Source: Stramenopiles sp. TOSAG23-3
Taxonomy: Eukaryota; Sar
DNA length: 10,924 nucleotides
Direction of reading: 5' to 3'
NCBI GenBank assembly: GCA_900128585.1
Contig: LT642726.1
Span: 844 to 11,767 of the forward strand
The notes beneath the pieces were generated by a model that was given only the letters and a program-made list of their open reading frames with translations, made no database searches and was not told the origin of the DNA. The position numbers and the translations under genes are program-made. The first letter of the stretch is position 1; each line of letters begins with the position of its first letter. Below are positions 7,101-10,924 of this stretch, piece by piece.

Positions 7101-8374
7101 TTTTCGTTAGAGTTCAAAACACTGACAACACCATCGGCATTTATTTTCTAGATGCAACGACAGACTTGAAGCTTGCCCCCAAGGCAGTTCTTGTCCGTCA
7201 GACGACGACAAATGCTGATGGATCAATCGCCAGAACGGACGAAAAGATCAAACATTTTCCCGTTGATAACTCGACCCAAGCGGCAATCGAGGCCAGAGTA
7301 ACCATGGATTATTTCGAACGGGAGGCTTTTAAACAGATGCAAGACAACATGCAAGAAACGGAAAATGAAGTGCTCCGACAGAGCCTTTATAACGCGGGTG
7401 CTAATCAGCTGAGGACTTTTGCTCAAACAGTACCGCCTTTGTCCTCGCAGCCTAAAGTTAAGAACATGAAGCCTGACAATTCGTCGAACAAAGCAAACAA
7501 GGACGCAGCAAAAAGCACATTGAAGAAAACTTGTGAAACGGATATGGCCGTCGGAGGAGCGATAGCGGGAGGGGTAGGGACGGCCGTAGGAGGACTGCTG
7601 TGCCTATGGCCACAAATCTGTAAAGCGTTTGCAACGACGCATTCGAACACTTTCGAACGAGCGATGAACACTTGCGATGCTCCTCCGTGCTTAAAGCACT
7701 ATTCTCAAAATGTTACGGGGCTTCTCGTGCCAAACTTAAAGCAATCTGGGATTGACCCGATAAGTGGAAAAAAAGTGAACCCACTATTAATTGCAGCAAA
7801 ACTGGTGGTAGGTCCGATGCTACCCACTTGTGGCCCCAACGCCACCACCGATTGTAAAAGAATATTGGCAATTTCAAAAGGGACAATGTACCTTCTGTTG
7901 ACCAAAAGCATTAAATATAATGGAGTAAAGACAGTTGTCACCGGCAATTCGTTGAATTTTGGCGATAGCACATCGCACACGGTTCAGCATTTTAAGTTGA
8001 TGGTTAGCCCAAACAAAGACGACACTGTCGGCATTGTAGTTATGCACAACTCGATGTATGTTGAGAAAGCCCCACAAACTCAATTGTGGCACAGGGAGGA
8101 CTCATACCTCGGTGGGATCTACACCAACAATGAAGAGTACATCAAGACGATGCCGGCAGAGTGGAGTCCACAAGACGTTGCAAAATTGCTGCAATTTGGG
8201 GACGCCATTGCGAACCACTATATGTTTAATGATGAATTGCACATGTGCCAAAACCCCGTGAACGGATCTACTCCGTGCGCTGACTACCCAAAGCCTGAAG
8301 AAGAATTGGCATCAAAAGGGTCGTTTCTACGGTCTGTTTTCGATTATTTTCTGACCCTGAAATGGTGGAAGTAA
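4130..8374 (+). CDS. Large secreted multi-cysteine protein with defensin-like, saposin-like and basic hairpin modules; family unknown
   Basis: A single 1414-codon frame. I chose the ATG at 4130 (context CAACAATG, good for eukaryotes); an upstream in-frame TTG at 4115 is not needed. Residues 1-21 are a signal peptide ending ALA. In order: CS-alpha-beta cysteine motif (C58-C86), charged helical region, hydrophobic helix (277-298), a cysteine-bearing region rich in sequons (about 365-490), saposin-B-like domain (C515-C593), a basic RARSR stretch (627-631) that could be a processing site, an acidic helical linker, a strongly basic CX3C...CX3C segment (C779-C804), a long alpha/beta region, a glycine-zipper hydrophobic segment (1139-1157), and a C-terminal tail ending in aromatic residues and WWK. 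About a dozen NxS/T sequons support passage through the ER. No typical transmembrane anchor closes the protein. I do not recognise the full-length family. A membrane-active defence effector or a surface/fusion glycoprotein both fit; neither is shown. Confidence 0.92.
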   Translation: MISLLVYVLSALLLTSAPALAAASAATAFGHSISIGGIKKTSFATYETPPLDPPQVACDNPGACSEYCYRRTHKSEGRCQDGSCFCNIQIQTPEPNSTGLPPLTPTILDKAQWTLENNVDAKVSSVQDTTIKNILKTNPVENLAESAEVTHFFYTTEEVPEKTKELCDNLEGKIDGKKCPDVMRTTLQMADFSTDNKGTKYALVQSLGGSSDATIAPSSHVTLTAICPPVGACTATLTTMQTSLKLEPSHHIIKKCLSWLWGLITDCHSITETLPAYLSLSDVLLLMNYLAAAVANILGKNLSPMSQERELLTQQLASDEDRFETKSLMTHETFALKGGNVMVNVNAKIMATSGKPGKSSEDCVLESFERKANAFGVPSPVGNRSLLSAFCMTDSFPSGNVTDTSAPHKCGRGSPGKFPPNAFSTYKVSVWTANWDTHKNSSRICAMSVEYTPLFPFSTSSFGEPYLLSKCNMLFGPEPATAGLQPPVSDITVSTKKQYYVRGKNMVRAPAITECSVCKEVVGYGYSKIAKKGCGFVTDAEGAAMCEAVGLGPEDPLADICVACVVTGCPIILKYAEKGIKSPTEICQDLGKCDSNRKAEASNEFASSSKDRLSLYMRPKEHSFTPRARSRAPQSLEEKIVNDANDVENTIRDEVSNFPLPEKQSEQDVDKVLSNIEVSTELKPLFSGDGEEFEKYIKQFPNDLKRQIKLAESSSNSSAGGFVGFQSKDQDDMELFLTAGAVQNNNGVFQLMYVAANATGTKVPKTETGAQTQKKAKFCKKYCTKPLPLRWPRIPIKFVCKKSCWNKVPRGFTPAETKSAGDALQYDAVTSLRSIIKVPKKLETKIKKGLLTTMEYLPASDEGLLDDSDGSKPDLKKEFPPKMVKDFFQKMVIKLNQDIHKEKNTTIERQLNAPGAIAKLDQTMTGVNYPNIQPAGTDIAIEMLENIIEIGDNHTRAEFRKVLEEAKDPSKPLVALTALSTNKHGRATCTVFVRVQNTDNTIGIYFLDATTDLKLAPKAVLVRQTTTNADGSIARTDEKIKHFPVDNSTQAAIEARVTMDYFEREAFKQMQDNMQETENEVLRQSLYNAGANQLRTFAQTVPPLSSQPKVKNMKPDNSSNKANKDAAKSTLKKTCETDMAVGGAIAGGVGTAVGGLLCLWPQICKAFATTHSNTFERAMNTCDAPPCLKHYSQNVTGLLVPNLKQSGIDPISGKKVNPLLIAAKLVVGPMLPTCGPNATTDCKRILAISKGTMYLLLTKSIKYNGVKTVVTGNSLNFGDSTSHTVQHFKLMVSPNKDDTVGIVVMHNSMYVEKAPQTQLWHREDSYLGGIYTNNEEYIKTMPAEWSPQDVAKLLQFGDAIANHYMFNDELHMCQNPVNGSTPCADYPKPEEELASKGSFLRSVFDYFLTLKWWK
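4301..4387 (+). other. CS-alpha-beta (defensin-like) cysteine motif, residues 58-86
   Basis: Six cysteines spaced C-x5-C-x3-C-x10-C-x4-C-x1-C (C58, C64, C68, C79, C84, C86). The CxxxC plus CxC pair with a GxC gamma-core (GRC) before the fourth cysteine is the signature of the cysteine-stabilised alpha-beta fold shared by invertebrate, fungal and plant defensins and some channel-blocking peptides. It lies about 36 residues after the signal peptide, at the front of a very large protein, whereas most family members are small free peptides. The fold call rests only on spacing. Confidence 0.65.
5672..5908 (+). other. Saposin-B-like domain, residues 515-593
   Basis: It starts with CSVC (C515, C518) and ends with SPTEICQDLGKC (C587-x5-C593), the classic closing motif of saposins, NK-lysin and amoebapores. 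The 79-residue length is normal. Between them lie C534, C546, C561, C564 and C569, giving nine cysteines rather than six, so the internal pairing differs from the canonical pattern. Saposin-like domains bind or perturb lipid membranes. The end motifs make the family assignment fairly secure; lipid activity is inferred. Confidence 0.75.
6464..6541 (+). other. Strongly basic CX3C-x16-CX3C segment, residues 779-804
   Basis: Two CxxxC pairs (C779/C783 and C800/C804) frame a 16-residue basic stretch rich in proline, leucine and tryptophan. Lysines surround all four cysteines and there are almost no acidic residues. Spacing resembles the helical-hairpin (alpha-hairpinin) peptides, although the prolines would make a helix on either side unusual. 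It could bind anionic lipid, glycan or nucleic acid. Similarity to hairpin peptides is by spacing and charge only. Confidence 0.45.
7544..7600 (+). other. Glycine-zipper hydrophobic segment, residues 1139-1157
   Basis: A run of about 19 uncharged residues with glycine doublets at 1142-1143, 1147-1148 and 1154-1155 and a further Gly1150, flanked by C1135, C1158 and C1164. Glycine-zipper patterns pack membrane helices and appear in pore-forming and membrane-fusing segments. It may insert in membrane, or be a buried helix hairpin. It is short and weakly hydrophobic for a permanent anchor. Confidence 0.5.
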
Positions 8375-8390
8375 ATCATACTTACCGGGG

Positions 8391-8410
8391 CTCAAAATGA
8401 TGATTTTGAG
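8391..8410. terminator. Perfect 8-bp stem, 4-base loop hairpin after the stop codon
   Basis: CTCAAAAT, loop GATG, ATTTTGAG. It begins 16 bases after the TAA of the secreted-protein gene. Perfect hairpins just after stop codons mark polyadenylation sites in mimivirus-like giant viruses, and may also stabilise mRNA ends. No classical AATAAA lies close by. Terminator function is inferred from position and symmetry only. Confidence 0.35.
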
Positions 8411-8740
8411 GAAAGAGGGGGAATGTAACCTGCAAACTGCTCACAAACAAAAACAAAGCCGCAATCATATTATCATGGAGGCCTAGTGGTGGATATACTA
8501 CCGGTAGTGATGTTATTGAAACGAAAAAACATATAAATTCACAGGGGTTATAACACCGGGACACAGTTCAAAAATGCTTGTAAAATTAAAAAATCTAAAA
8601 TTACAAATTAATTCTTAGAAGAATATGTGTGTTTTAAATACTTACTAAAGCTGCTGATTTTGAGAGATGTTAAATATTTCTACACATAAAATATAATATA
8701 TTATGTTTTTCGTGTGTTTTTAATTTCAAATTAACTTTTT
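8411..8740. other. AT-rich convergent intergenic spacer
   Basis: No gene is visible. It contains a 12-bp perfect palindrome, ACTACCGGTAGT (8497-8508), followed directly by a 15-base stretch nearly identical to one upstream of the secreted-protein gene (3851-3865). From about 8570 to 8740 it is almost pure A/T, and probably carries the 3' end signals of the two convergent genes. Confidence 0.5.
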
Positions 8741-8856
8741 TACACTGCCTTTTCTACTTCGTCGCTCCAGCAAAACAACGAGCCCCCAGCAGATGGGAAA
8801 GAACTGCGCCTTTAAGAGTTCAAAGGGGCTCAGCAGGTCCGAGAAACTAATGATGA

Positions 8857-9120
8857 AGGGCCAGGACGGAGTTCTGGACCCCAGTTCCCAGGCTGCAGGA
8901 GTGGGAGCGTAAAGACGCAGCACAAATTTGTAAAGTACGTGAGCCTGATGCTCATCGCCTGGTTCCCGTTGGCAAAATAGCACAAAACTTTGGAGAAAGA
9001 TTCTCCCGGGCAGCAGCCCAAAAGCAAGAGGCAAATGCTGTGAAGGTCGTTCAACTGCAGGGCTCGGTCTACGAGAAACGCCAGGACGGTACTTCATCGC
9101 TTCGGTACTTCATCGCGTAA
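8857..9120 (+). pseudogene. Possible decayed coding fragment, plus strand
   Basis: A GC-richer island (about 8745-9115) sits between AT-rich spacer and the helicase 3' end. The plus frame ending at the TAA at 9118 is open for 87 codons after three consecutive stops (8848-8856) but has no ATG. From about 8895 its codons favour a purine in the first position and the translation has a balanced, charged composition, unlike the minus-strand frame opposite it. A second plus frame (about 8742-8890) carries similar protein-like text broken by one stop. This would fit a gene remnant with a stop and a frameshift. I recognise no family, and chance remains possible. Confidence 0.25.
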
Positions 9121-10924
9121 CGATGCCATTCCCTAAAATTTCCGTCCACTACAGCGTTTGAAAGTTGTCCTTTTCGTTGAATTCGATTCCAGTCTCGATT
9201 GTCGTCCGAACATCGAGCACCAAATCCTTCTATTCGATAGTACGTCATCGGAAGAATTATTCGAACACTTCTGCCCTGCCCAATTCGTAAGAGGCGACCC
9301 TTTAGTTGCGTGTACTCGGCGTTTGTCATTGGTAGAAGGTTGATGATCATGGTATGGCACCCATATTGAAAACCGTCGACCCCTGTTGCTACTACTTGAG
9401 ACCCGATCATGACGTCGTAACATCCATCGATGAATTCATGTTTGTTACTCTCGCGCCTTTTTGCGTTGTCCCCAATGTATGTGCACACCCGCAAGCACGC
9501 ATCTTTCAGCCCGCGATGGAGGATTTCCAGCACACCACCCCCGTAAGTGTGCGTGTAAATGAGGACACGTTCGTTTCGTGCTTTGCATGCTAAGCACTCT
9601 TTCACAATACGTCCTAGCTTTGCTTTCGTTCGAGCTAAGGCACTCTCCACTCGATATGTGTTTGGTTTTCGCTTTTGTATGTCCATGTACTCCAGTGTCG
9701 CGTCGATTTCGATTTGTTCGATTTGTTCGTTGACGCCGACCAACCCTTCTCCCATATTGTCCCAGTAACCATTCCAATTTCCGACGCCGTAAATATGAAG
9801 TTCACGATGCACTGCCACCAAATCGTCCTGGGTTGGATATGTTGGGCAGTTCAAGTGGCTGAAATCTTTGCCCGATACGATACATAGCAAGCTTATGGCC
9901 TCTTTCAGACTATTTACAACTGGGGTGGCGGTAAGCCCAAGCGTGCGGAGCTTGGTGTTTGCTTTGCGCGCCTGGGACACAAAATTTAGTACAACTTTTC
10001 TTCGTTTGCTCATCTTGATGTCGTTTTTCTGTTTCAAAACCTCGGATCTACCATGCGTGGATAGTGTTAATTTTGACATTTCTGTTTCAATCGAACCGCC
10101 TACTTGTTCGTCGATTTCTTTGCCGTGCGCGCTTTCCTCGTCACCGGAGCCTGTAGCTTCGACATGTCCACTGCTGTGATTATTTCGAAGCTTTACCTTG
10201 TGCATCTCGTCCAAGACAATCATGTCCATGGATCCGTTCATTTCCGTTAGCAAACTGTACATGTCGTCTTCCGAGGTTTGCTGGGACAGCTTTGCGTAGT
10301 TAATGATAACGACTCTCGGGCTAGCCTCCGTTTCCCAATTGACCTTCCCGTCGGACGGTAACTTTTCCAAAACAACGACCTCGAAAACACCGGAAAAGGC
10401 CGCATCTATCTGTCTTCTCCAATGCAATACAACACTCAGGGGACATATCACAACTGTCGTTCGGCACCGAAGGTGAGCCATGCTGAGAATGGCCGACATC
10501 GTCTTTCCGCTTCCCGTCCAGGACCAATTTCCCAACCCCGGGCACCCTTCCTCCTTGAGCCGCGACGCCACGAGCAGTTGTGTCTGTGTCGGCGGCACCG
10601 AGAAAGTGTACCCGCCAGGAAGTTCATCGCGAAGGGCTTTCGCGGCTTTGACATGTGCTTCCGAGTGCAGTATTTCGTTAACAATTCCACCGTCATTCCT
10701 CAACTCTTCGGATGCATATTCTAACGCCCACACATTGTTTTTTACCGCTTCGAGCACAATTAAATAGTCCTTCTTCAACTCTTTGGATGCATATTCTAAC
10801 GCATGCCCATCACGTTTCACCGCTTCCAGCACAATTACACAGTCATTCTTCAACTCTTCGGATGCATATTGTAACGCACGCCCATAACGTTTCACCGCTT
10901 CAAACACAATTTCACGGTCTTTCG
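9069..10924 (-). CDS. DUF4116 repeat-SNF2-type superfamily 2 helicase/ATPase, 5' end outside window
   Basis: Open from the right edge to a TAG at 9069-9071: 617 visible residues with the true start outside. No ATG is needed at 10907, where the frame has GTG and continues upstream. Counting from the edge, residues 1-80 are three 25-residue repeats (IVxEAVKxxGxALxYASxEL), typical of DUF4116. Then the helicase core: a glutamine-containing lead-in (about 110-125), Walker A TGSGKT (136-141), motif Ia VVICPLSVVLHW, Walker B DEMH (238-241), an acidic low-complexity insert (about 245-300) with a basic KRRKV, motif III TATP (331-334), then the C-terminal lobe with ATGVDG (motif V) and QLKGRLLRIGQGR (539-551, motif VI with its arginine fingers). 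The motif VI form is typical of SNF2 ATPases. All catalytic motifs are intact, so it should hydrolyse ATP and translocate on DNA. Similar architectures occur in protists and giant viruses. It is convergent to the secreted-protein gene. Confidence 0.9.
   Translation of the reverse strand, partial: KDREIVFEAVKRYGRALQYASEELKNDCVIVLEAVKRDGHALEYASKELKKDYLIVLEAVKNNVWALEYASEELRNDGGIVNEILHSEAHVKAAKALRDELPGGYTFSVPPTQTQLLVASRLKEEGCPGLGNWSWTGSGKTMSAILSMAHLRCRTTVVICPLSVVLHWRRQIDAAFSGVFEVVVLEKLPSDGKVNWETEASPRVVIINYAKLSQQTSEDDMYSLLTEMNGSMDMIVLDEMHKVKLRNNHSSGHVEATGSGDEESAHGKEIDEQVGGSIETEMSKLTLSTHGRSEVLKQKNDIKMSKRRKVVLNFVSQARKANTKLRTLGLTATPVVNSLKEAISLLCIVSGKDFSHLNCPTYPTQDDLVAVHRELHIYGVGNWNGYWDNMGEGLVGVNEQIEQIEIDATLEYMDIQKRKPNTYRVESALARTKAKLGRIVKECLACKARNERVLIYTHTYGGGVLEILHRGLKDACLRVCTYIGDNAKRRESNKHEFIDGCYDVMIGSQVVATGVDGFQYGCHTMIINLLPMTNAEYTQLKGRLLRIGQGRSVRIILPMTYYRIEGFGARCSDDNRDWNRIQRKGQLSNAVVDGNFREWHRYAMKYRSDEVPSWRFS
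9087..9116. repeat. Short tandem duplication, 14-bp identical copies at 16-bp period
   Basis: CGGTACTTCATCGC occurs at 9087-9100 and 9103-9116. It lies in the last codons of the helicase. Because the period is not a multiple of three, the duplication changes the reading frame after it and so sets the last few helicase residues and the stop at 9069. Confidence 0.85.
10696..10924. repeat. 75-bp in-frame tandem repeat array encoding DUF4116 units
   Basis: Units start at 10696, 10771 and 10846, and a fourth begins at 10921 and leaves the window. Each is 75 bp (25 codons). By hand count the second and third differ at about nine positions, including silent ones, so the array looks recently expanded or kept similar by conversion. 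It encodes the N-terminal repeats of the helicase protein. Confidence 0.9.

Noticed and set aside
4560-8100. Possible internal repeats of an alpha/beta module in the secreted protein
   Set aside because: Several regions share a helical linker followed by strand-like text, but I could not align them with convincing identity by eye.
8726-9097. 123-codon minus-strand frame after the helicase, as an independent gene
   Set aside because: Low share of purine-first codons and an odd hydrophobic/proline composition. Kept only as a possible lost helicase extension in the duplication finding.

Overview
The window looks like nuclear DNA of an intron-poor microbial eukaryote (an alga or other protist), or a large-DNA-virus-like insertion in one. 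Three very long uninterrupted reading frames are separated by AT-rich, low-complexity spacers. The protein families are eukaryotic: a CHAT/NB-ARC regulator, a secreted multi-cysteine protein with many N-glycosylation sequons, and an SNF2-type helicase carrying DUF4116 repeats, a family known from protists and giant viruses. There are no bacterial operons, ribosome binding sites, rRNA, tRNA or CRISPR. Host gene versus virus-derived gene cannot be settled from sequence alone.

Layout. (1) Positions 1-3047, minus strand: the first 1015 codons of a STAND/NLR-like protein with a lysine-rich nuclear localisation signal, an unrecognised N-terminal region, a CHAT caspase-like protease domain with His380 and Cys425, an NB-ARC ATPase and a winged-helix-like region. 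It runs off the left edge. (2) 3048-4129: a divergent, AT-rich intergenic region with AAT, GAA/TTC, A/G and T homopolymer tracts. (3) 4130-8374, plus strand: a 1414-residue secreted protein of unknown family. It has a signal peptide, a CS-alpha-beta (defensin-like) cysteine motif, a saposin-B-like domain, a strongly basic CX3C...CX3C segment and a glycine-zipper hydrophobic segment. (4) 8375-9068: a convergent intergenic region with a perfect hairpin just after the stop codon and a GC-richer island that may be a decayed gene. (5) 9069-10924, minus strand: the C-terminal 617 residues of a DUF4116-SNF2 helicase that runs off the right edge. Its 5' part is a 75-bp tandem repeat array, and a 16-bp-period duplication lies in its last codons.

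How the genes may work together is inference. The head-to-head pair joins an intracellular NLR-like sensor/protease to a secreted protein holding several modules of the kind found in membrane-active defence peptides. This could be a defence locus. Equally, the large secreted protein could be a surface or fusion-type glycoprotein of a viral element, with the helicase as a viral-type companion. The secreted protein is the most novel item in the window.
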